A stretch of DNA of 49,059 nucleotides, from positions 1 through 49,059 of the forward strand of contig JAAEPP010000760.1 in NCBI GenBank assembly GCA_024232495.1, written 5' to 3'. The DNA comes from Flavobacteriaceae bacterium. GTDB taxonomy: Bacteria; Bacteroidota; Bacteroidia; Flavobacteriales; Flavobacteriaceae. Below, piece after piece: positions 1 through 8,691 of this stretch (positions are counted from its first letter, which is position 1; every line of letters starts with the position of its first letter). The translations under genes were made by a program, and so were the position numbers. A model generated the notes under the pieces. It ran no database searches, had not been told where the DNA came from, and was given only the letters and a program-made list of their open reading frames with translations.

Positions 1-1316
1 GACATTTCTGCTCCACCCCAAAATTCAGCTCCTGCTGTCTTGGTACTTCTAACTACCGTATTACTCGTATTTTCTCCTGATGGATCTGGATTTGCCTCTA
101 CTGCCGGTTCTACACCTCCAAAACCAACTACATTATAATTTGCTGTAGCGCTCTCAAAAGTAACCGGAAATTCTACAAGATCAGGAGCTACCGGCTCTCC
201 AACCACAACACTTCCCAAAGCAGTTTCATTTGCAGGATTGGCATTGAGACCTACAACTCTAAATCCATATTGAACCACCGCATCTGCAGCTTCTACATTT
301 GTGTAAGAAACAGAAAAATTACCTGTGGCTGTTAATTCAACCTCTTCTTTTTTCTCAAAAGAAAAATCTGAATTAAATACTTTTATAAAAGCATATACCT
401 GATAATCAGGACTGATCGTATAAGAAGATACAGATCCTTCAAAGTTGACTTGAATTCCCACTAAAGTGTTATCCTCAACATAGGTATTTCCTTCAAATAT
501 TTTATTACCAAGACCTGTAGTTTGATCTACCCAAAAAGGATCTGTACCGTCACCCCAAGTATTAAAGTTAGGTTGCAAGGTCAAACTGTTGGCTCCCGCA
601 TCTACTACTGTTTTTAGGTCAGGTACTCCCCAAGGTCCACCAAAAGCAAAGTTACCATCTGTAAAAAATACATTAGCATAACCATTTTGAGTCGCACTAG
701 CATTGACCGTTACTGTTGTAGAAGGTATTTCACCAACCACAACACTTCCCAATGCAGCTTCATTAGCAGGATTGGCATTGAGACCTACTACTCTAAATCC
801 ATATTGAACCACCGCATCTGTAGCTTCAACGTTTGTGTAAGAAACTGAAAAAGCTCCTGTAGATGTTAATTGAACTTCTTCTTTTTTCTCAAAAGAAAAA
901 TCTGAATTAAATACCTTTATAAAAGCATATACCTGATAATCAGAGCTAATCGTGTAAGAAGATACAGATCCTTCAAAGTCGAGTTGGCTTCCCACAAGAG
1001 AATTGTCTTCAACATAGGTATTTCCTTCAAATATTTTATTACCAAGACCTGTAGTTTGATCTACCCAAAAAGAATCTGTACCGTCACCCCAAGTATTAAA
1101 GTTGGGTTGCAAGGTCAAACTGTTGGCTCCCGCATCAACTACTGTTTTTAGGTCTGGTACTCCCCAAGGTCCGCCAAAAGCAAAGTTGCCATCTGTGAAA
1201 AATACATTAGCATAACCATTTTGGGTAGCACTGGCATTTACCGTAACTGCATTTTGAGCTATACCTTGAAAGGCAAAACCAAAAGTTAGTAAAATTAAAA
1301 AATAAAATTGTTTCAT
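1..1316 (-). CDS. Secreted repeat protein of the glucan locus (3' end outside window)
   Basis: The frame starts at the ATG at 1316 and runs open to the window edge, so 438 codons are visible and the C-terminus is missing. It begins with a signal peptide (MKQFYFLILLTFGFAFQGIAQ). Two tandem copies of a 178-residue unit follow (residues about 24-201 and 202-379), nearly identical in DNA as well as protein. Each begins VTVNASATQNGYANVFFTDG and is rich in aromatic residues. From about residue 380 comes the start of a different module carrying NPDPSGENTSNTV and FWGGAEM, which also occurs in the two other binding proteins of this locus. The gene lies 23 b after the T9SS protein at 1340-2623 and is probably last or near last in the operon. 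I infer an extracellular glucan-binding protein. I do not recognise the 178-residue unit as a named family, and catalytic activity cannot be excluded. Confidence 0.75.
   Translation of the reverse strand, partial: MKQFYFLILLTFGFAFQGIAQNAVTVNASATQNGYANVFFTDGNFAFGGPWGVPDLKTVVDAGANSLTLQPNFNTWGDGTDSFWVDQTTGLGNKIFEGNTYVEDNSLVGSQLDFEGSVSSYTISSDYQVYAFIKVFNSDFSFEKKEEVQLTSTGAFSVSYTNVEATDAVVQYGFRVVGLNANPANEAALGSVVVGEIPSTTVTVNASATQNGYANVFFTDGNFAFGGPWGVPDLKTVVDAGANSLTLQPNFNTWGDGTDPFWVDQTTGLGNKIFEGNTYVEDNTLVGIQVNFEGSVSSYTISPDYQVYAFIKVFNSDFSFEKKEEVELTATGNFSVSYTNVEAADAVVQYGFRVVGLNANPANETALGSVVVGEPVAPDLVEFPVTFESATANYNVVGFGGVEPAVEANPDPSGENTSNTVVRSTKTAGAEFWGGAEM
180..1247 (-). repeat. Tandem 534-bp coding duplication (two copies)
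   Basis: Copy 1 spans about 1247-714 and copy 2 about 713-180. Corresponding points (for example the aaccac at 735 and at 201) are 534 b apart, which is 178 codons, so the frame is kept. By eye most positions are identical, including long uninterrupted stretches. This suggests a fairly recent internal duplication or ongoing gene conversion. Confidence 0.85.
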
Positions 1317-1339
1317 GATATTCATATTAAGTTATTAAA

Positions 1340-2623
1340 TTAGTTTTTTAACACTTTTAAAGTGTGGGTTTCCCCTATTGAGGAAACTATTTTCATTAGG
1401 TAAATTCCAGAATTAAAATGGCTCATATCTAACGAATAAGTATTCATGTGAGGAGAAACAGTTTTTATATTTTCTCCTAGAATGTTATATATATTTATTT
1501 GAGAAATTTCATCTGCAGATGAAACATTCCAAGTATCGTTCACTGGATTTGGAAATGAGCTAACCGAAAAAGATTCATAATCACTTATTGATAAGGCTTG
1601 TGCCACTTCGATGTCATCATAATAATAAGTTGAACCGTCACCTGGTAAATCAGGTACAAACTCAAAGAAAACAACTACCGTAGTAAAATCGATTCCTGCA
1701 GTTTGTCCAGAAAAGTCCCAAGTCAAAGTTTCCCATTGATTTTCAAGTGTTGTATTGGTATCTAATTCAACAAAAACGTCTCCAGCTGCCTCTAACTTTA
1801 ATCGCACTGGTATATCTGCCTTTGGTGACCATGTTTTTATAGATATGATCTCTGATTCAGAAAAATCAATCGGCGCATCAAGACCCATTGCTGTTCCTGC
1901 GTAAAATTGTGCTCCTTCAGTCTTGATGGTTTCAACGACCGTTTCACTGGTATTCTCTCCAGATGTATCCGGATTTGCAACTACGGCAGATTCAGCTCCT
2001 TCAAAACCTATAAGACCATAATCGGTATCTAATTCAAAATCAACTGGCAATTCAATGTTTTCTCCAGATTCAAATGGACCAAAAGAAATATTATCAAAAT
2101 AAATGACATCGTCTGCATCACGGGCAATAAAATCAGGAAAAATTACAATCTGATCCAAGCCTGTGGTTTCTCCTAAACCAATATAGTCTGAAAAATCAAT
2201 GGTAATTAATTCCCATTGGTTAACAACTGTATTAGCAACTTTAAGCTCCATTTGTGCTCCTCCCGAAGGAGTTACATATTTTATTCCAACATCACTTATT
2301 TTAGTTTTATACACCATAATATTTACCAAAGCATTCGATGCAGTTAAATCAAATGTACCTATGTCTGAACCATGCATTGATTCTACACCTGCGTAGGGTT
2401 GCCCAAGTTGTAATGCTGTAAATTTAGCTACTGTTTCTGAAGTATTAATTCCAGAAGGGTCAGGATTTACAACGATTTCTAGAGGTGGGTTTGTATCATT
2501 CTCGAATACTGTCCAAGTCCAATCTGCTCCATTACCACCAGCTTCGAAATCTATAGGGGCATTTTGAGATATTGCGGTAAATATGCCTGCTAAAAACATC
2601 AGTAATAAATATTGTTTTTTCAT
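1340..2623 (-). CDS. T9SS-secreted protein with two glycan-binding-like modules
   Basis: 427 residues. A signal peptide (about 1-20, ending ISQ) is followed by two beta-sandwich-like modules: residues about 21-182 (NPDPSGINTSETV near the start, VIYFDNI at the end) and about 190-343 (NPDTSGENTSETV, then STYYYDDIEV). The C-terminus (about 352-427) is a type A T9SS sorting domain: SFPNPVNDTW, then INIYNILGE, then FNSGIYLMKI and a basic end. The protein should therefore be exported by the Sec and T9SS routes and be anchored or released at the cell surface. It lies 27 b downstream of the GH3 gene. No glycosidase motif is visible, so I infer a carbohydrate-binding accessory protein for the same glucan. 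The modules match those of the lipoprotein at 6651-8678. Confidence 0.8.
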   Translation of the reverse strand: MKKQYLLLMFLAGIFTAISQNAPIDFEAGGNGADWTWTVFENDTNPPLEIVVNPDPSGINTSETVAKFTALQLGQPYAGVESMHGSDIGTFDLTASNALVNIMVYKTKISDVGIKYVTPSGGAQMELKVANTVVNQWELITIDFSDYIGLGETTGLDQIVIFPDFIARDADDVIYFDNISFGPFESGENIELPVDFELDTDYGLIGFEGAESAVVANPDTSGENTSETVVETIKTEGAQFYAGTAMGLDAPIDFSESEIISIKTWSPKADIPVRLKLEAAGDVFVELDTNTTLENQWETLTWDFSGQTAGIDFTTVVVFFEFVPDLPGDGSTYYYDDIEVAQALSISDYESFSVSSFPNPVNDTWNVSSADEISQINIYNILGENIKTVSPHMNTYSLDMSHFNSGIYLMKIVSSIGETHTLKVLKN

Positions 2624-2650
2624 TTTCTTATAATTTAATGGGGTTAATTA

Positions 2651-4951
2651 TTATTTGAGTTCAAATGATTTTTTATTTTGAGTTTGAGAATTAGTTCCCA
2701 CATATACTTCAAATTCTCCTTTCTCAAGGATCCATTTTCCTTCATTATCATAAAAACCTAATTCTTTTTCAGTGAGTTCAAACTTTGCAGCTTTTGTTTC
2801 TCCAGCTTTTAAGTTTAATAGTTCGAATCCCTTAAGTTCTTTAACGGGTCTTGTTATACTAGCGTATTTATCTCTAATGTATAACTGAACAACTTCTTTT
2901 CCTTCGATAGTACCCGTATTTTTAACATCTATAGTAATTTCTATTTTTGAGTTCTTCTCAAAATTATTTGTAATACTAAGATTGCTGTATTTGAATGTTG
3001 AATAACTTAAACCATAGCCGAAAGGATATAAAGGAGTGTTTTCTTCATCATTGTAATGTGACCAAAAAACACTGTCTGGGCCTGGTAAATTTGGTCTTCC
3101 TGTATTTTTATAATTATAGTATAAAGGCACTTGTCCTACATTTCGTGGGAAAGTCATAGGAAGTTTTCCGCTAGGATTGTAATCTCCATATAATACCTGT
3201 GCAATTGCATGTCCACTTTGGGTACCTAATTGCCAAGCCTCAAGTATAGCAGGTATGTTTTCGTCTGCCCAATTAATAGCCAAAGGTCTACCATTATTGA
3301 GCACCAATACTATATTTGAATTCACACTAAATATTTCTTCTAGTAATTCTTGTTGTACACCAGGCAAATCTAGAGAAGCTCTACTTCTACCTTCTCCACT
3401 TTGAAAACCGTGTTCTCCAAGAACCATTACAACCACATCCGCATTTCTAGCTACTTCTTTAGCTTTCTTAAATTCACTTTTATCAGTTGTATTAATTTTT
3501 AATTCAGTGACAAATTCAGTTTTCCCATGAGTAAGGTCAGCACCTTTAGCGAAGGTAACTGTATTACCTGAGTATTGGTTCATGCCCTCAAGCACTGAAA
3601 TTGCAGTGTTGTCATCAGCAGCAATTCTCCAACTTCCCAATGGACTTGTTTTGTCGGACGCTAAAGCTCCTATAAGAGCTATTTTTTGTCCTTCTTTTTT
3701 TAAAGGGAGTAAATTGTTATTATTTTTTAATAATACAATTGATTTTTTAGCTATGTCAAGTGCAGCGTTATTAATTTCTTCACTACCAGTAATTTCTTTT
3801 TCTCTTTCGAGATTGCAGTATTTGTATGGATCATCAAAAAGACCCAGTTCATATTTAACTTTTAAAATTCTTCTTGTAGCATCATCAATAAAATTTAGAT
3901 CAACTTTATCGTCACCTACAAGATTTTCAAGATGTTTAACATACAAATGAGATTCCATATCCATATCGGAACCTGCATTTAATGCTAATTCTGCAGCATG
4001 TTTTCCGTCTTTGGCATGACCATGAGCGATCATTTCTGTAATCGATCCCCAATCTGAAACAATAAAACCATCATAAGCCCATTCCTCTTTTAAGATGTCT
4101 CTTTGTAAATATTTGTTTCCTGTAGCAGGAACTCCATTTAGTTCATTAAAAGAGTTCATGAAGGTCTTCACTCCAGCATTTTTTGCAGCTATAAATGGAG
4201 GAAATACCATATTATATAGTGTAGATGTTCCAATATCAACAGTATTATAGTCTCTTCCTCCTTCGGCAAATCCATATGCTGCAAAATGTTTTGCACAGGC
4301 AGCTATAGTTGAGTTGAGTGACAAATTATTTCCTTGAAATCCATTTACTCGAGCTTCTGCTATTTTACTTCCTAAATAAGGATCTTCACCAGCACCTTCC
4401 ATAACTCTACCCCATCTCGCATCTCTTGAAATATCAACCATTGGGGCAAAAGTCCAATTAATTCCAGCAGCAGAAGATTCAAGTGCAGCCATTTCTGCTG
4501 ATTTTTTGATAGCATCTAAATCCCAGCTTGCTGCCTCTGCAATTGGAATAGGACTAATGGTTTTATATCCATGTATAACATCAAATCCTATAATGAGAGG
4601 AATTCCTAATCTGGATTGTTCTACTGCAACTTTTTGTACTGCAGTAACGTCTTTGACCCCTCTTACATTGAGCATGGAGCCAACCAATCCGTTTTTTAAA
4701 TCATCGTATTTCTTTTCAGCATGACCTCCTTTTGGAGCTGGTCCTGTAAAGTCCCAAAAACCATTGTATTGATTCATTTGACCAATTTTCTCTTCCAAGG
4801 TCATTTTAGAGAGAAGGGTTTCCACCTTTTGATCCAAGCTTATTAAATCGTCAGCACCATTTCCATTGGAAAAAAGTTCTGTACAGGAGAAAAGAAAACC
4901 TGCCAAAAAGATATAGAGAAATACTAATTTTATTGTAAATAGTTTTTTCAT
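2651..4951 (-). CDS. GH3 beta-glucosidase lipoprotein (BglX-like)
   Basis: 766 residues, the usual length of BglX-type family 3 glycosidases. An N-terminal lipoprotein signal ends at Cys23 (FLFSC). The TIM-barrel part shows RDARWGR, KHFAAYG (221-227) and the nucleophile motif GFIVSDWGS with Asp300. The second domain contains GEHGFQSGEGRSR, where Glu520 is a candidate acid/base. A fibronectin-III-like domain occupies about 680-755. It releases glucose from the non-reducing ends of beta-glucans or oligosaccharides; in this locus, next to GH16, the likely substrates are laminari-oligosaccharides. The ATG overlaps the stop codon of the GH16 gene by one base, so the two are probably translationally coupled. 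The exact linkage preference cannot be read from sequence. The lipid anchor places it in the periplasm or on the outer membrane. Confidence 0.92.
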   Translation of the reverse strand: MKKLFTIKLVFLYIFLAGFLFSCTELFSNGNGADDLISLDQKVETLLSKMTLEEKIGQMNQYNGFWDFTGPAPKGGHAEKKYDDLKNGLVGSMLNVRGVKDVTAVQKVAVEQSRLGIPLIIGFDVIHGYKTISPIPIAEAASWDLDAIKKSAEMAALESSAAGINWTFAPMVDISRDARWGRVMEGAGEDPYLGSKIAEARVNGFQGNNLSLNSTIAACAKHFAAYGFAEGGRDYNTVDIGTSTLYNMVFPPFIAAKNAGVKTFMNSFNELNGVPATGNKYLQRDILKEEWAYDGFIVSDWGSITEMIAHGHAKDGKHAAELALNAGSDMDMESHLYVKHLENLVGDDKVDLNFIDDATRRILKVKYELGLFDDPYKYCNLEREKEITGSEEINNAALDIAKKSIVLLKNNNNLLPLKKEGQKIALIGALASDKTSPLGSWRIAADDNTAISVLEGMNQYSGNTVTFAKGADLTHGKTEFVTELKINTTDKSEFKKAKEVARNADVVVMVLGEHGFQSGEGRSRASLDLPGVQQELLEEIFSVNSNIVLVLNNGRPLAINWADENIPAILEAWQLGTQSGHAIAQVLYGDYNPSGKLPMTFPRNVGQVPLYYNYKNTGRPNLPGPDSVFWSHYNDEENTPLYPFGYGLSYSTFKYSNLSITNNFEKNSKIEITIDVKNTGTIEGKEVVQLYIRDKYASITRPVKELKGFELLNLKAGETKAAKFELTEKELGFYDNEGKWILEKGEFEVYVGTNSQTQNKKSFELK

Positions 4952-6645
4952 TATTGATATACTCGTATATAATCAATTTCCATACTAGATTGTTCAAACA
5001 GTGGATCTATACTACCACCAAAATCTCCCCCCATAGCAACATTTAGAATGAAGAAAAATTCTTGATTAAAAGGAACATTTGAATTATTAGAAAAACTATG
5101 GTATTGTTCTCCATCTACAAAAAAGTTGATTGAGGATTCCGTCCATTCTATCTCATAATTGTGAAATTCGGTAGAAACGTTTGGAACAGAAACAGAGTCA
5201 GTATTAGAGTTTCCTCCGGAATTACCGGGATAATGCAATGATCCATATATTCGGTTTTGATTATTCCCTTTATGTTCCATAATATCTATCTCGCCACAAA
5301 AAGGCCAACTTACTTCATCAATATTTGCACCTAACATCCAAATAGCAGGCCAAGTACCGCCTCCTTCAGGGAGTTTAGCTCTAACTTCAACTCTACCATA
5401 TTGGAAATCAAATTTATCTTTGGATAACAATCGAGCGGAAGTATATTCACTTCCATTGTAAGATTCTGCAATTGCAGTAATTTTTAGGATTCCATTTTCG
5501 ACAATAACATTTTCTGGTCTATCGGTATAATATTGAGATTCTCCATTACCCCAGCCACCAGCACCGGTATTATAACCCCAAGTTCCACTACAGGGTGCTC
5601 CGTCGGTATCAAATTCCTCTGACCAAACTAAAATATCATTGTTACCAGAACCTGTTTCACCTGTTTCTCCATTTTCTTCGCAATCATCGCCTTCACCTCC
5701 ACCTTCGCCAAAAGGATTTTCAGTTGTAAATTTCTGATACCATGCTAGTGTTGCACCAGAAGGTTCGGTTTGTATAATACGAATGTGAATTTCGGTATCT
5801 GAAATCGATAAGATTTCATAATCGTTATTACCGAGAAAGTAACTCATGAAATTATTTTCTAAAACAAATGATGTCTGCGTAGATAAATCTTCGGTTATAC
5901 CTGATGATGAAGGGGAAAACAGAACGTTGTTTATTCCTGAATTATCATATTCATAACAAGTATCTTCACCTGGATTAGGCAAACCTAGTTCATCAAGAAC
6001 TTCTAATCTATGAAAGTAAGTATTGCCAAGGTTAAGTAGTTCATAAGTTACATTTTCATTTTCATCTTGAGAGAAAATAAGTTCATCTTCATATAAACAT
6101 CCTACAGACTCTTTTTCGAAAGGACCAGCACCATAATAACTTGGATCTACAGTTTCAACAGGTCCTACTCCTAAATGAGCATTAACAGGAGCATTCCAGT
6201 ACCAAGTTTTTGATGATGAAGCACCTCCAGTAAGGAAATTCTTTATTTCAATTGGATTAAAATCGCTAAATACTTCAATTGTAATTGAAGAAGACGAACT
6301 AATACCTCCACGTCCTGATGCTATCACTGTAACCGTATAGGTGTTTAAACCATTTTGAGTAAAACGATGCGTATCAAGACCAGTTGGTGATACTACATTA
6401 CCCGTGTTGTCTCCAAAATTATATTGAAAAGTTATCGCATCGTCTGCAGAGGCAATAAAATTTACAAAACCAGATCCGTCACCAAAGCTATTTTCTGCAT
6501 CTTGCCCTATAATTTCATAATCCAAAGTAATATTACTTGGCGCTACAATTTCACCAAAACTTTGGTCTTCTTTTTGACAAGATAGTAAACCAATAAACAC
6601 TAATATTGAAATACGATACTTTAATTTTTGTTTTAAATTTTTCAT
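4951..6645 (-). CDS. GH16 endo-beta-1,3-glucanase (laminarinase-like) lipoprotein with PKD domain
   Basis: 564 residues. The lipoprotein signal ends at Cys23 and continues QKED, which resembles the acidic export signal of surface lipoproteins in this phylum. A PKD-type domain follows (about 40-125: FQYNFGDN, then YTVTVIASG). Next is a region of about 140-310 with KTWYWN and HLGVGP that I cannot assign, then an acidic Gly/Glu linker (about 313-335). The C-terminal GH16 domain (about 338-564) has SEEFD, PAIWMLG and the catalytic motif GEIDIMEHKG, with Glu452 as nucleophile and Glu457 as acid/base. The order E-I-D-I-M-E is that of laminarinases rather than agarases or carrageenases. It probably cleaves beta-1,3-glucan at the cell surface before SusCD uptake. 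It sits 5 b after the binding-lipoprotein gene. Confidence 0.93.
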   Translation of the reverse strand: MKNLKQKLKYRISILVFIGLLSCQKEDQSFGEIVAPSNITLDYEIIGQDAENSFGDGSGFVNFIASADDAITFQYNFGDNTGNVVSPTGLDTHRFTQNGLNTYTVTVIASGRGGISSSSSITIEVFSDFNPIEIKNFLTGGASSSKTWYWNAPVNAHLGVGPVETVDPSYYGAGPFEKESVGCLYEDELIFSQDENENVTYELLNLGNTYFHRLEVLDELGLPNPGEDTCYEYDNSGINNVLFSPSSSGITEDLSTQTSFVLENNFMSYFLGNNDYEILSISDTEIHIRIIQTEPSGATLAWYQKFTTENPFGEGGGEGDDCEENGETGETGSGNNDILVWSEEFDTDGAPCSGTWGYNTGAGGWGNGESQYYTDRPENVIVENGILKITAIAESYNGSEYTSARLLSKDKFDFQYGRVEVRAKLPEGGGTWPAIWMLGANIDEVSWPFCGEIDIMEHKGNNQNRIYGSLHYPGNSGGNSNTDSVSVPNVSTEFHNYEIEWTESSINFFVDGEQYHSFSNNSNVPFNQEFFFILNVAMGGDFGGSIDPLFEQSSMEIDYIRVYQ

Positions 6646-6650
6646 AGCTT

Positions 6651-8678
6651 TTAATTTGTCAATTGAAATTCGTCATAATAGTAAATGGAATCATCACCTG
6701 GATTTCCAAAATCAAAAAAGATTACTATTCTTGTATAATCGGCAGCAGGTGCATCACTAAAATCGTAGACTAACTGCTCCCACTCATTCGATACACTACT
6801 CAGTAAATCTACTTCATGTACAATTGATGCATCGGCATTTTCTAATTTTAATTTAATCACCGCGCCAGTTGACGGCACATTGGTCATTACACTTATGTTA
6901 TTATAGTTATTTAAGTCTAAAGGAGATTCTACTTCAAAAAAGGAACCTGCCCATGTTTGAGATCCATTTGTCTTAAGCTGACTTACTGCAGTTGCTGTTG
7001 TATTTATACCAGAAGCATCAGGGTTTGGTATTACCAACGGTGGTTCAATACCTCCAAATTCAATAAAAGCTGGTTCAACTCCTTCAAAATCCTCAATTAT
7101 GGTTGGTGGTGATGTAGATACTAAAGCTCCTTCACCAACTTCCATTTCATCAAATAAATATAACGAACCATCACCGACGTTACCAAAATCATAAAAAACT
7201 ACAACTCTTGTGTATTGCGCATCAGGTGCATCGATAAAATCGTATGTTAATAACTCCCATGAATTAGCAACAGAAGTCATCATATCGACTTCATGAGTAA
7301 CAGAAGCATCTGCGTTTTCTAATTTAAGTTTAACGACTTTACCTTCAAAAGGAGAGTAACTTTTAAATCGAATTCTTTTTACTCCTGCAAAATCGATCAC
7401 TTGATTGGTTAGTTCAAAAAAGGTACCTCCCCATACTTCAGAGCCAACCGCGTTATCTAACTGTGCAGTATTGTCTGTATTGTTAATTCCTCCTGGATTA
7501 GGATTCGAAATAACCTGAGTTGAACCAATATTACCAAACTCGGTAAATATTGGTGCTGCACCTTCGAAATCTTCAAATGATTCAAATACTTCTGAATCAG
7601 ATTGCACCAACTTAATATCATCAAAATAATAAGTAGCATCTGTTCCAGAATTGCCGAAATCGAAAAATATAACTACTTGGTGATATTCTTGAGTTAAATC
7701 AGCACCGCTAAAATCAAAATTGAGTTCTTCCCAAGCATTCGCTGAATTAACAACTAAATCGGACTCATAGAAAATATCAGGATTTGTCGCATTTTCTACT
7801 TTAAGTTTGACAATAATACCACTTTGTGGTGACCATACATTAACACCTAAATTTACCAACGAAGAAAAATCGATAGGATCATCTAATTCTAGATAGCTTC
7901 CTCCCCATACTTCTGCATTTGCTGGTTTTGTAGATTGTCCTACTCTTTGACTTTGATTGTTGTCCGAAATATCTGGATTATCTACTACAGTAGAAACGAC
8001 ATTACCGAAATCTACAAATGAATAGTCAAGACTAGCATCTTCAAAATCGATAGGAAGTTGGAGCGGATTTAATATAGAAATTGATTCCGTTATTTGAATT
8101 GCTCCGTCTATACCGCTTATTGCAATCACAGTTACATCATAAACTCCTATTTCTTCGTATACATGAGATATCGTCTCGTCAACCATTAATGGGGTTGCTT
8201 CTTCATTTTCAACATCTCCAAAATAAACCTCAAACATGGTTGCATAGTCAGCAGTAGCCGATACGTTGATCTGGAAATTATTAGTAGGATCGTTTTCTAT
8301 AGTGGCAACTAAATTTTCGGGGGGTAAAAAAGAAACAACAAGAGGTTGTAGAACTTCTGTTGCATTTCCATTTAAAGAAAGACCAACAATTTTTACTTGA
8401 TAGTTACCTTCTGAATAAGTTCTCTCTACACTTTCGCCAATACCGACAGTTGCAAATTCATTATTATCTGCTTCAAAATAAATTTCAAATTGAGTAACTC
8501 CTTCTCCGTTGGGAGTTATTTTCACTAGACCAGTATTATCTTGAGTAATAAAAAAGTCAGCACTAATATTTGTAGGAGCATCTATCGACTCCACTATATC
8601 AAAAATATCACTATCCCTTACACAACTTGAAAATATGAGTGTGACAATTAAAATACTTATAAATTTTATAGTTTTCAT
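6651..8678 (-). CDS. Surface glycan-binding lipoprotein (SusE/F position)
   Basis: 675 residues with a lipoprotein signal ending at Cys19 (FSSC). Two PKD/Ig-like domains occupy about 33-117 and 120-203. Three copies of one module follow at about 208-358, 366-515 and 527-675. Each copy has the same order of marks: DFE near the start, an NPDxSGxNxT-like turn, a WxGxxFEL segment, VKLKLENAD, WExLxYDF, VVIFFDFG and an acidic/aromatic end such as YYYDEF. The gene directly follows susD (13 b gap), the normal place for a surface glycan-binding protein. No catalytic signature is visible. The role is inferred from position and modular build: holding beta-glucan at the surface for the GH16 enzyme and SusD. 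The three modules could bind one chain cooperatively. Confidence 0.82.
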   Translation of the reverse strand: MKTIKFISILIVTLIFSSCVRDSDIFDIVESIDAPTNISADFFITQDNTGLVKITPNGEGVTQFEIYFEADNNEFATVGIGESVERTYSEGNYQVKIVGLSLNGNATEVLQPLVVSFLPPENLVATIENDPTNNFQINVSATADYATMFEVYFGDVENEEATPLMVDETISHVYEEIGVYDVTVIAISGIDGAIQITESISILNPLQLPIDFEDASLDYSFVDFGNVVSTVVDNPDISDNNQSQRVGQSTKPANAEVWGGSYLELDDPIDFSSLVNLGVNVWSPQSGIIVKLKVENATNPDIFYESDLVVNSANAWEELNFDFSGADLTQEYHQVVIFFDFGNSGTDATYYFDDIKLVQSDSEVFESFEDFEGAAPIFTEFGNIGSTQVISNPNPGGINNTDNTAQLDNAVGSEVWGGTFFELTNQVIDFAGVKRIRFKSYSPFEGKVVKLKLENADASVTHEVDMMTSVANSWELLTYDFIDAPDAQYTRVVVFYDFGNVGDGSLYLFDEMEVGEGALVSTSPPTIIEDFEGVEPAFIEFGGIEPPLVIPNPDASGINTTATAVSQLKTNGSQTWAGSFFEVESPLDLNNYNNISVMTNVPSTGAVIKLKLENADASIVHEVDLLSSVSNEWEQLVYDFSDAPAADYTRIVIFFDFGNPGDDSIYYYDEFQLTN

Positions 8679-8691
8679 TTGTTATTTTTTT

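Noticed and set aside
180-1247. The 534-bp repeat as a CRISPR or mobile-element signature
   Set aside because: It is a coding, in-frame duplication of a protein module with no spacers, terminal repeats or transposase.
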